NCBI RefSeq assembly: GCF_000203975.2
Contig: NZ_AFCF02000001.1
Coordinates: forward strand, 310,001-374,000
Length of the DNA: 64,000 nt
Direction of reading: 5' to 3'
Source of the DNA: Leisingera sp. ANG1
GTDB lineage: Bacteria; Pseudomonadota; Alphaproteobacteria; Rhodobacterales; Rhodobacteraceae
Shown piece by piece: positions 9,540 through 16,226 of this stretch. The position numbers and the translations under genes were made by a program. The stretch's first letter is position 1; each line of letters starts with the position of its first letter. The notes under the pieces are model-generated. The model made no database searches and had not been told where the DNA came from. It saw nothing but the letters and a program-made list of their open reading frames with translations.

Positions 9540-10775
9540 TTATTGGGCGGGCAGACGCGCCTCGGCCTTGGCCATTTGCAGCATCAGAAGGAAAGCAATG
9601 CAGGCCATAATCAAGAGACCTGCCGCCAGCGGCACCAGCGAGCCGTCAAACAGCAGCCCGACAGGTGCGGCAACGGCGGCAGCCAGAACTGTCGAGATCG
9701 CCCCGATCACCGACGCCGCCATGCCGGCGATATGGCCCATCGGCTCCATCGCCATGGCATTGAGGTTGCCGACCGTGGTGCCCACCATGAAGAAAACGCT
9801 GGCCTGCCAGGCCACAAACAGGCCGAACATCCACGGGTCCGGCAGGCTCCAGCCGCTGATCAGCAGCATCGCGCCAGTGATCAGGATCTGGGCGGCCAGC
9901 GAAACGGTGACAATGCGGCGCATACCGATCCGGACCACGATAGCCGCGTTCAGCAGGCTGGCGGTGCCGGAAATCACTGCGACCAGCCCGAACCACAAGG
10001 GAAAGCTGTCCGCGCGGCCAAAGATGATGTCGTAAACCGGCTGCACCATGGTCAGCATGGTGAACAGCATGCCCAGGCAGAGCGTCTGCACCATGATCGA
10101 CAGGCGCACCGTCGGGTGAGTGAGCATCTCCTTGACCGCGGCCATCAGCAGCGGCGCGCGAAAGGCTCGGCGGTCGTTTACGGCCAGCGTCTCCGGCAGG
10201 CGGAGGCTGGTCCACAGCACAATGATCGCTGCAAACAGTGCAAACAGCAGGAAGATGGCACGCCAGCCGGACAGGGCGATAATGCCGGCCCCCATCAAGG
10301 GGGCAATGGCCGGAACAATCATGAAGATCATCATTGCAATCGACATCAGCCGTGCCATTTCGCGACCGGAATAAAGGTCGCGGACAACGGCAACGCCCAC
10401 AATCCGCGGGCCGGCAGCACCGATCCCCATTAGCACGCGGGAGATCAGCAGAACCTCCAGCGAAGGCGACAGCCAGGCGGTCAGCGCGGCGAGGACATAA
10501 AGGGCGCATCCCGCAGCCACCACCGGCTTGCGGCCAAAGGCGTCCGACAGCGGACCGGTAAAGAAAGTGCCAAGCCCCATGCCCAGCACAAAGGACGTCA
10601 GCACCAGCTGCGCCCGGTTTATGTTGTCCGGGCTGAGCGTCTGGCCAATTTCCGGCAGGGCAGGCAGCATGGCGTCGATCGACAGCGCAATGGTGGCAAA
10701 CATCATCGCAATCAGAGCGATGAACTCAGCCTTGGCCATGCCATGGGCCGGGTTGTGAGCCTGGGATTGGGACAT
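9540..10775 (-). CDS. Bcr/CflA-type multidrug efflux MFS transporter
   Basis: 411 residues with about 12 hydrophobic helices. The N-terminal ALSIDAMLPALPEIGQTL and the loop GPLSDAFGRKPVV (MFS motif A) are typical of Bcr/CflA drug-proton antiporters, as are RVLMGIGAAGPRIVGVAVVRDLYSG (motif C region) and the PETL after helix 6. It sits in the inner membrane and presumably exports a hydrophobic drug or metabolite; the substrate is unknown. About 150 bp upstream carries the promoter region, with a small GCACAG-N4-CTGTGC inverted repeat but no regulator gene next to it. Confidence 0.9.
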   Translation of the reverse strand: MSQSQAHNPAHGMAKAEFIALIAMMFATIALSIDAMLPALPEIGQTLSPDNINRAQLVLTSFVLGMGLGTFFTGPLSDAFGRKPVVAAGCALYVLAALTAWLSPSLEVLLISRVLMGIGAAGPRIVGVAVVRDLYSGREMARLMSIAMMIFMIVPAIAPLMGAGIIALSGWRAIFLLFALFAAIIVLWTSLRLPETLAVNDRRAFRAPLLMAAVKEMLTHPTVRLSIMVQTLCLGMLFTMLTMVQPVYDIIFGRADSFPLWFGLVAVISGTASLLNAAIVVRIGMRRIVTVSLAAQILITGAMLLISGWSLPDPWMFGLFVAWQASVFFMVGTTVGNLNAMAMEPMGHIAGMAASVIGAISTVLAAAVAAPVGLLFDGSLVPLAAGLLIMACIAFLLMLQMAKAEARLPAQ

Positions 10776-10926
10776 CTGAAACCTCTAACAGCTCTTCAGA
10801 TGGATCCGGGGAATGAGGCCGGTCTGGGAGCTGTTCGGTTCCGCTACCACAATCCTTCCTGCCGTGCTAGCGCCCGGCTGCACAGGTTGCTGTGCATAGT
10901 TGCGATGCTAAGTAATTTCCGCCCGC

Positions 10927-11592
10927 CTATTCGGTCTCTGCGGCCTTCAACTGCTGCAGGATGTCTTCAATCACCTGTTTCCACAGCTCCGGCGGCTGAG
11001 CGCCTGGCACTGCGTGCTGGTTGGCAACGATGAAGGTCGGGACCGAACTCACGCCCATTTTGCGGGAATGGGCGTCGCGGTCGCGGATGGCTTGCACATC
11101 GCTGTCGCCTTCCAGCAGGCGGGCGGCGACGTCCGCTTCCATGCCTGCCTCTTGCGCGACCTGCGCCAGAACTGCGTGGTTGCCGATATCCTTGGCGTCG
11201 ACGAAATAGGCCTTGAACAGCCCATCAACGACCTGTGTCTGCTTGCCCTCAACCCCGGCCCAATGGATCAGCCGGTGCGCGTCCAGCGTGTTCGGGGTGC
11301 GCTGCATGGCTTCGAAATTGATCGTCAGCCCGGCCTTCTCGGCGTGCTCCACCACTGGGGCATAGGCCTTTACCGCACCCTCCTTGCCGCCGAACTTGCG
11401 CTCCAGGTATTCGCGCCGGTCCATGCCCTCGCGCGGCATGTCGGGGTTCAGCTGGAAGGGGTGCCATTCGATGACAAACGGATGGTCCGGCACCTCGGCC
11501 AGCGCTTTGTCCAAATGGGTCTTGCCGATATAGCACCAGGGGCAGATCGGGTCGGACAGGATGTCGAGCTTGACGGCGGGCATTTGGGTCAT
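10927..11592 (-). CDS. FrnE-like DsbA-family oxidoreductase
   Basis: 221 residues, thioredoxin fold with inserted helical domain. The N-terminus holds the catalytic CxxC in DPICPWCYIGK (Cys18-x2-Cys21), followed by FVIEWHPFQLNPDMPREGMDRREYL, characteristic of FrnE/2-hydroxychromene-2-carboxylate-isomerase-like cytoplasmic DsbA relatives. The C-terminal GVSSVPTFIVANQHAVPGAQ carries the cis-Pro loop. There is no signal peptide. Its start overlaps the stop of the upstream acyl-CoA ligase by 4 nt (ATGA), so the two are translationally coupled. Substrate unknown. Confidence 0.87.
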   Translation of the reverse strand: MTQMPAVKLDILSDPICPWCYIGKTHLDKALAEVPDHPFVIEWHPFQLNPDMPREGMDRREYLERKFGGKEGAVKAYAPVVEHAEKAGLTINFEAMQRTPNTLDAHRLIHWAGVEGKQTQVVDGLFKAYFVDAKDIGNHAVLAQVAQEAGMEADVAARLLEGDSDVQAIRDRDAHSRKMGVSSVPTFIVANQHAVPGAQPPELWKQVIEDILQQLKAAETE

Positions 11593-13094
11593 CCTTTGAA
11601 CAGGGCGGGCAGGGCGCGGCGCAGCAGTTTCCCGTTGGCGCCAGTGGGCAGCGCGTCCAGGTGAACATATGCGCGGGGCTGCTTGTAGCGGGCCAGGCGT
11701 TCGGATGCAAAGGCCTGCAGGTCTTCGGTCTTCAACTCTTCGGGACCAGTATAGAAGGCGGCAATGATATAAGTGTCTTCCTTCACTTCAACCGCGGCGG
11801 CGCCTGCCTGGGTGATGCCGGGATGGGCGGCCAAGGCGGTCTCAACCTCAATCGGCGACACCCGGTAGCCGCCGGCATTCATCATGTCGTCGCTGCGTCC
11901 CAGATAGCGGATCTGGCCGTCCGCAGACATTGCCCCCTGATCGCCTGTCAGGAACCAGTCACCCTGATAGCGGGCCGCAGTTTCCTCCGGCGCACCCAGG
12001 TAGCCCAGCATCAGGCCGGGGTCAGACCGGTGGATGGCGATGGTGCCTTCCTCATCCACGGGAACTGGCCCCTCCATGCCGACAATCGCGACCCTGCGGC
12101 CCGGCTGCGGCTGGCCCAAGGCGCCGTCCTGCGCCGGGTGCGCGGGCGAGGAAGAGATGAAGGTCGAACACTCCGACATCCCGAAAGCCTCATAGAGGCC
12201 GCAGCCGGTGGCAGCCTCCCAGGCTTCGTGAAGATGGCGTGACAGCTTTTCACCTGCGCAAAGCCCGTGCCGCAGGTCCGGCAGGTCCAGCGCATTGCCG
12301 CTCAGGAACTTGCGGTAGACGCCAGGGGCCGCGGCAAAAATCGTGGCGCGGTGCTTCTGCAGCAGGGCAGGCAGGTCCTCCAGCGGCGTGCCGGGGGCCG
12401 GGATCAGCGCGGTGGCGCCTGCCGCCCAAGGGTCCATCAGCCCGGTGCCCAGGGTGTAGGTCCAGTTGAAGGCGCCGGCATGCAGAAGCCGGTCATGCTC
12501 TGTCAGCCCGTACCAACCGTCCACCATCATCTGCCGCGCCCAGACCGCCTGGTGGGCGTGCGCCACCGCACGCGGATTTCCGCTGGTGCCGGAAGTGTAG
12601 ACCACATAAGCCAGCCGCTTAGGATCGCCCATGGCGTATTCGCACGGCGGCAATCCGTGCATGTCCAGCAGCGCCTCGGTGCTGATCTGTTTCGGGTGAC
12701 TCGCACAAGCCACAGCCGGGTCGCGCAGCACCGCCGCCGGATCGAGGTCTGAAATCATCCGCGCGGTTTCCGCCTCTGTCAGCTGCGATGAGGTCGGCAC
12801 CGGAATCAGCCCGGCGGCAATGGCGCCCAGATAGGCAACCGGAAACTCCACCGTATTCCCCAGCCGCATCAGCACGATGTCACCCGGAACCAGGCCAGCG
12901 CGCAGCATCCCGGTGCCGGTGCCGCGCACGGCGGCCTCCAGCCGGGCATAGCTCCAATCATCAGGAGCATCACCGTCAAGTACCGACAACGCGGTCTTGC
13001 CCGCCAGCCGCGCGGCATGGCGCAGCACATGGGCGGCAAGGTTGAAGGGCGAAGGACAGGGCGCAAACGGCCCCTGATCAAAAACCGACAGCAT
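11589..13094 (-). CDS. Acyl/aryl-CoA ligase (class I adenylate-forming enzyme)
   Basis: 501 residues. The AMP-binding P-loop is YTSGTSGNPRAVAHAH and the A5 motif is YEAFGMSECS. The A7/A8 region reads WFLTGDQGAMSADGQIRYLGRSDDMMNAGGYRVSPIEVE, and the catalytic Lys is in the C-terminal GANGKLLRR. It activates a carboxylate as acyl-AMP and then CoA thioester. Length and motifs fit benzoate/acetate-type ligases rather than long-chain ones, but the substrate is not determinable. It overlaps the FrnE-like gene and is divergent from the XRE-cupin regulator, which is the obvious candidate to control it. Only about 64 bp separate the two start codons. Confidence 0.88.
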   Translation of the reverse strand: MLSVFDQGPFAPCPSPFNLAAHVLRHAARLAGKTALSVLDGDAPDDWSYARLEAAVRGTGTGMLRAGLVPGDIVLMRLGNTVEFPVAYLGAIAAGLIPVPTSSQLTEAETARMISDLDPAAVLRDPAVACASHPKQISTEALLDMHGLPPCEYAMGDPKRLAYVVYTSGTSGNPRAVAHAHQAVWARQMMVDGWYGLTEHDRLLHAGAFNWTYTLGTGLMDPWAAGATALIPAPGTPLEDLPALLQKHRATIFAAAPGVYRKFLSGNALDLPDLRHGLCAGEKLSRHLHEAWEAATGCGLYEAFGMSECSTFISSSPAHPAQDGALGQPQPGRRVAIVGMEGPVPVDEEGTIAIHRSDPGLMLGYLGAPEETAARYQGDWFLTGDQGAMSADGQIRYLGRSDDMMNAGGYRVSPIEVETALAAHPGITQAGAAAVEVKEDTYIIAAFYTGPEELKTEDLQAFASERLARYKQPRAYVHLDALPTGANGKLLRRALPALFKG

Positions 13095-13123
13095 GGCAAA
13101 GGGCTAGCCCGCGCTGTGCTGCG

Positions 13124-13152
13124 TTGCAAGCTTCGCAGGTGCGGCTTATAGA
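13124..13152 (+). promoter_or_regulatory. Putative sigma70-type promoter of the XRE-cupin gene
   Basis: TTGCAA (13124-13129), 17-bp spacer, TATAGA (13147-13152). The expected start falls at about 13158-13160, on the ATG at 13159, and no Shine-Dalgarno is present, which suggests a leaderless transcript. Confidence 0.45.
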
Positions 13153-13158
13153 GTTGTT

Positions 13159-13782
13159 ATGAAAAGCCGCGATCCGAAATCCCTGATCACCATCGCCCGC
13201 GCGAACGGCGGCGACGATCAAGCAGAACCACTGGACCTGGGCGCCCGCGTGCGCGAGCTGCGCAAGGCGCGCGACTGGACGCTGGAGCATGCGGCCAATC
13301 AGGCCGGGCTGGCGCGTTCTACCCTGTCCAAGATCGAAAACGGCCAGATGTCACCGACTTACGAGGCGTTGAAGAAGCTGGCAGAGGGCTTGGAAATCTC
13401 CATTCCGCAGCTGTTCACGCCGCCGCAGCGGGACCAGGTGAACGGCCGGATGACGGTGACCAAATCCGGTGACGGTTCCGCCCATGCGACCGCGACATAT
13501 GAGCACGAGCTGCTGGCCGACGGGCTCACACGCAAGCAGATGCTGCCCTACCGGGCGCGCGTGCGGGCGCGGTCGATGGATGAATTCGATGGCTGGGTGC
13601 GCCACGACGGCGAGGAATTCCTTTATGTGCTGACCGGGGTGGTCAAGCTGTATACGGAATTCTACGAGCCGGTGGAGATGCGCCGCGGCGACAGTGCCTA
13701 CTACGACGCGGCGATGGGGCACAATGTCATTTCCGTCAGTCCCGAGGACGCGACGATCCTCTGGGTGACGTCACTGGCCTGA
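13159..13782 (+). CDS. XRE-family transcriptional regulator with C-terminal cupin
   Basis: 207 residues. A helix-turn-helix (about 28-86, LGARVRELRKARDWTLEHAANQAGLARSTLSKIENGQMSPTYEALKKLAEGL) is followed by a small cupin barrel (about 125-205, with DEFDGWVRHDGEEFLYVLTGVVKLYTE and the second box MRRGDSAYYDAAMGHNVIS). Regulators of this architecture (PuuR/SutR-like) bind a small carboxylate or amine in the cupin and usually control a neighbouring catabolic gene. Here the candidate target is the divergent acyl-CoA ligase/FrnE pair. No Shine-Dalgarno is found before the ATG, consistent with leaderless translation. Confidence 0.9.
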   Translation: MKSRDPKSLITIARANGGDDQAEPLDLGARVRELRKARDWTLEHAANQAGLARSTLSKIENGQMSPTYEALKKLAEGLEISIPQLFTPPQRDQVNGRMTVTKSGDGSAHATATYEHELLADGLTRKQMLPYRARVRARSMDEFDGWVRHDGEEFLYVLTGVVKLYTEFYEPVEMRRGDSAYYDAAMGHNVISVSPEDATILWVTSLA

Positions 13783-13805
13783 CTGGCGGATACTTCCGGG
13801 AAGGA

Positions 13806-14036
13806 TCAGTGCGGGCGGCCGTCCAGCTCTCTCAGCAGGCTTTCGATGTACAGGAAATCGTCCACCTCTTCCTTGGCTTCATTCATGGTGAGGTGATGCG
13901 TTCGCGCCAAATAGGCAACGAATCTGTCCCGGTCATCCAGTATTGACGGCGCGTTGCTGGCTTTCAGATGCGGAAAGCGCTGTTTGATGCGGGGCATCCT
14001 GTCAATCCAGCTGGCAGCTGCTGCTTGTACAGGCAT
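13806..14036 (-). CDS. Small protein of unknown function
   Basis: 76 residues, predicted helical and charged, with RMPRIKQRFPHL and a C-terminal acidic helix NEAKEEVDDFLYIESLLRELDG. GGGAG precedes the ATG at 14036 by about 9 nt, supporting translation. There is no signal peptide, membrane segment or cysteine. I do not recognise the family. It is convergent with the XRE gene and lies downstream of the arsenic operon on the same strand, but a hairpin at 14117-14141 separates it from that operon. Confidence 0.6.
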   Translation of the reverse strand: MPVQAAAASWIDRMPRIKQRFPHLKASNAPSILDDRDRFVAYLARTHHLTMNEAKEEVDDFLYIESLLRELDGRPH

Positions 14037-14116
14037 TTGGGGGCACTCCCTGACAAACGGTTGTTTATGGTTCGCAGACCCTCATGGTAACACTTTTCGT
14101 GTCATTTTGTAACTTT

Positions 14117-14141
14117 CGCCCCAGGGTGCTGACCTGGGGCG
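14117..14141. terminator. Hairpin downstream of the arsenic operon
   Basis: CGCCCCAGG, 7-nt loop, CCTGGGGCG: a 9-bp perfect stem 29 bp beyond the aquaporin stop. There is no T-run on the minus strand, so it is only a probable terminator. Confidence 0.45.
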
Positions 14142-14169
14142 GCTCATGTGAGCGGATTTTTGCTGATCT

Positions 14170-14826
14170 CTAGCTTTTCGCGAAGAGCCGTGGCAGCACC
14201 AGATGGCCGATGCCAACCGCAATCAGTTGCATCAGAATGAACATCGGTATGTGGCCGGGATAGATGCCGGCAAAGGTGTCGCTGAAGCCGCGGGCGATGG
14301 TCACCGCCGGGTTGGCAAAGCTGGTCGAGGAGGTGAACCAATAGGCGCCGGTGATGTAAAGGCCAACCAGCGCAGGCACCGCGTCGGGCCGCGAGCGGAG
14401 GCCGCCGAAGATCACGAACAAGAGACCGAAGGTGGCCAGGATTTCGGAAAACCATTGTGCGGTACCGGTCCGGTGCATGGTGGCGGAGCTTTGCAGAATT
14501 GCAAGATCGAACATCACGTGGCAGGCCCAAACGCCGAGGATGCCGCCGCCGATCTGCACTATGACATAGGGGGCGACAGCGCTCCAGGAATGCTCGCCGC
14601 GCAGGGCAAAGGCCAGCGTCACCGCCGGGTTGAAATGGGCGCCGGAAACGGGTCCAAGCGTGGTGATGATGGCATAAAGCATGCAGCCCGTGGCGATGGC
14701 ATTGGCCAAGAGTGCCAGCGCTACATTCCCATCCGCCAGCGTCTCTGCCATGATGCCGGAGCCGACGACGCCGATCAGCAGCATGGCGGTGCCCAGACCC
14801 TCGGCCAGCAGTTTCTGCGCGGTCAT
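14170..14826 (-). CDS. aqpS: AqpS-like aquaglyceroporin of the arsenic operon
   Basis: 218 residues, MIP family with six hydrophobic helices and two NPA loops, HFNPAVT (N66-P67-A68) and FANPAVT (N172-P173-A174). The residue after the second NPA, normally the selectivity-filter arginine, is Val175. The same replacement is known in Sinorhizobium meliloti AqpS, which lets arsenite out of the cell. The start codon overlaps the stop of the upstream arsC (ATGA), so it is cotranscribed with the reductases. It probably carries arsenite produced by them down its gradient; no arsB, acr3 or arsH is nearby. The glycerol/water alternative is less likely given the context. Confidence 0.85.
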   Translation of the reverse strand: MTAQKLLAEGLGTAMLLIGVVGSGIMAETLADGNVALALLANAIATGCMLYAIITTLGPVSGAHFNPAVTLAFALRGEHSWSAVAPYVIVQIGGGILGVWACHVMFDLAILQSSATMHRTGTAQWFSEILATFGLLFVIFGGLRSRPDAVPALVGLYITGAYWFTSSTSFANPAVTIARGFSDTFAGIYPGHIPMFILMQLIAVGIGHLVLPRLFAKS

Positions 14827-15299
14827 GCGATCTCTCCGATCCGCTTGAGCTGTTCGGAAAGTTCCGCTGGCTGCATGTTTTCAAACGGCAGTTCCAGCAG
14901 GGCCTTGGCACGCTTCTCCAGCGTGATGTAGGCAGTGCGGAATGCCTTGTCCCACTCCGGCTGATCTGCCGCTGCCGGGTCTTCAACCCCCCAATGGGTG
15001 CGCACGGGGGCACCGGGCCAGATCGGGCAGGTCTCGCCAGCGGCAGACGCGCAGACTGTGATCACGATGTCCATTTCCGGCGCATCCGCTTCGGCGAACT
15101 CGTCCCAGCTCTTGGAGCGGGCACCGGAAACGTCGTGGCCCAGCTCATTCAGCAGCACCAGCGACTGCGGATGCACCTTGCCGGTGGGATTGGATCCCGC
15201 CGAATAGGCGCGGGTTCGGCCAGCGCCCAGCGTGTTGAAAATCGACTCCAGTAGAATGGAGCGCGCGGAATTGCCGGTGCAAAGGACCAGGATGTTCAT
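14823..15299 (-). CDS. arsC: Arsenate reductase, LMW-phosphatase/thioredoxin type
   Basis: 158 residues. The P-loop LCTGNSARS holds the nucleophilic Cys7; the relay cysteines are Cys83 and Cys91 in TVCASAAGETCP, so the full three-cysteine mechanism of Staphylococcus-type ArsC is present. It reduces arsenate to arsenite using thioredoxin. It lies 21 bp after the ArsR-ArsC fusion and overlaps aqpS by 4 nt. It is the second reductase domain in the operon; it and the fused domain share the motif spacing (76 and 84 residues) but differ clearly in sequence, so they are not a recent duplicate. Confidence 0.92.
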   Translation of the reverse strand: MNILVLCTGNSARSILLESIFNTLGAGRTRAYSAGSNPTGKVHPQSLVLLNELGHDVSGARSKSWDEFAEADAPEMDIVITVCASAAGETCPIWPGAPVRTHWGVEDPAAADQPEWDKAFRTAYITLEKRAKALLELPFENMQPAELSEQLKRIGEIA

Positions 15300-15320
15300 G
15301 TTATATGTCCGTGCTTTCGT

Positions 15321-16154
15321 TTAGTCGGATGAGTTCAGGCGGCCGATATCGTCAACCTGATGCTGAAGCGACATGCGGTCGAGTGTTTCAAAGGGCAGCG
15401 CCGCAAAGGCTCTGATCCTGTTTCTGAGCAGCCCATAGGCCTGCTGGAAGGCAAGGCGGCGTTCGGCATCGGTGCCTTCGGCCTTGACCGGGTCTGCGAG
15501 GCCCCAATGTGCGCTCATCGGCTGGCCGGGCCAGGCCGGGCATTCCTCATTGGCGGCGTGGTCGCAGACGGTGAAGATGAAATCCATCTGCGGCGCGTCC
15601 GGGCCGGAAAACTCATCCAGATCCTTGGAGCGAAGGCTGCTGGTGTCAATCTCCTTGGCCTGCAGCAGGGCTATCACTTCAGGGCGTGGTCCCGGCGATG
15701 GCCGCGTTCCGGCAGAGAAGGCGCGGAACCTGCCGCCGCCCTCGGAGTTCAGAATAGCCTCGGCCAGCAGGGAGCGGGCAGAGTTACCAGTACAGATAAA
15801 CAGGACATTAAACGGGCGTTCAGTTGTCGGCATGGTTTCCACTTCACTGGTGACAGGGGTACAGATATCGGGCCGGTTCTGGCAGCAGCCGGTCAAAAGG
15901 CTGTCGAACATGCCGCGAAGGCCCGGCAGGTTGGCGGCATACATCAGCGAGGTGCCGGTGCGCTGCTGGGTGATGAGGCCGGCCTGCTTAAGGGCAGACA
16001 GGTAAGCTGAGGCAGTGTTTGCCTTGAACTCCAGCGCCTGCGCAATTTCACCCGCCGGCACGCCGTCCGGGTATCGGCGCATCAGCAGCCGGAACAGCGC
16101 CAGCCGCTTCGGGTGCGCCAGAGCGGCGAGTTTATCTGACAGTTCTATTTCCAT
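15321..16154 (-). CDS. ArsR repressor fused to an ArsC arsenate reductase
   Basis: 277 residues from the ATG at 16154. Residues 1-100 are a winged-helix ArsR domain (KLAALAHPKRLALFRLLMRR; recognition region ASAYLSALKQAGL). The classical ELCVCDL metal site is absent. Instead Cys90, Cys91 and Cys98 in TGCCQNRPDICTP resemble the C-terminal arsenite site of Acidithiobacillus-type ArsR. After a short linker, residues 113-277 are an LMW-phosphatase ArsC: Cys121 in CTGNSARS, Cys197 and Cys205 in TVCDHAANEEC. A TTG at 16190 would extend the frame, but it coincides with the -35 hexamer. First gene of the operon; expected to be autorepressed and induced by arsenite. Confidence 0.9.
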   Translation of the reverse strand: MEIELSDKLAALAHPKRLALFRLLMRRYPDGVPAGEIAQALEFKANTASAYLSALKQAGLITQQRTGTSLMYAANLPGLRGMFDSLLTGCCQNRPDICTPVTSEVETMPTTERPFNVLFICTGNSARSLLAEAILNSEGGGRFRAFSAGTRPSPGPRPEVIALLQAKEIDTSSLRSKDLDEFSGPDAPQMDFIFTVCDHAANEECPAWPGQPMSAHWGLADPVKAEGTDAERRLAFQQAYGLLRNRIRAFAALPFETLDRMSLQHQVDDIGRLNSSD

Positions 16155-16175
16155 ATTTCGCGAAATACGGAAATA
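16146..16175. promoter_or_regulatory. Putative ArsR operator overlapping the start codon
   Basis: A 30-bp inverted repeat, perfect except for one mismatched pair; the core half is ATTTCG/CGAAAT with outer arms TATTTCC/GGAAATA. It covers the -10 region and the ATG of the fusion gene. Confidence 0.7.
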
Positions 16176-16190
16176 GATAGCTGCTGTCAA
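16162..16190 (-). promoter_or_regulatory. Putative promoter of the arsenic operon
   Basis: On the minus strand TTGACA (16190-16185, consensus -35), a 17-bp spacer and TATTTC (16167-16162, weak -10). Initiation 6-8 nt downstream would fall at the ATG at 16154, implying a leaderless message; there is no Shine-Dalgarno. Confidence 0.5.
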
Positions 16191-16226
16191 CAGGCTTGGT
16201 GGTGTGCGCAGAACCGCTTTGCACGG

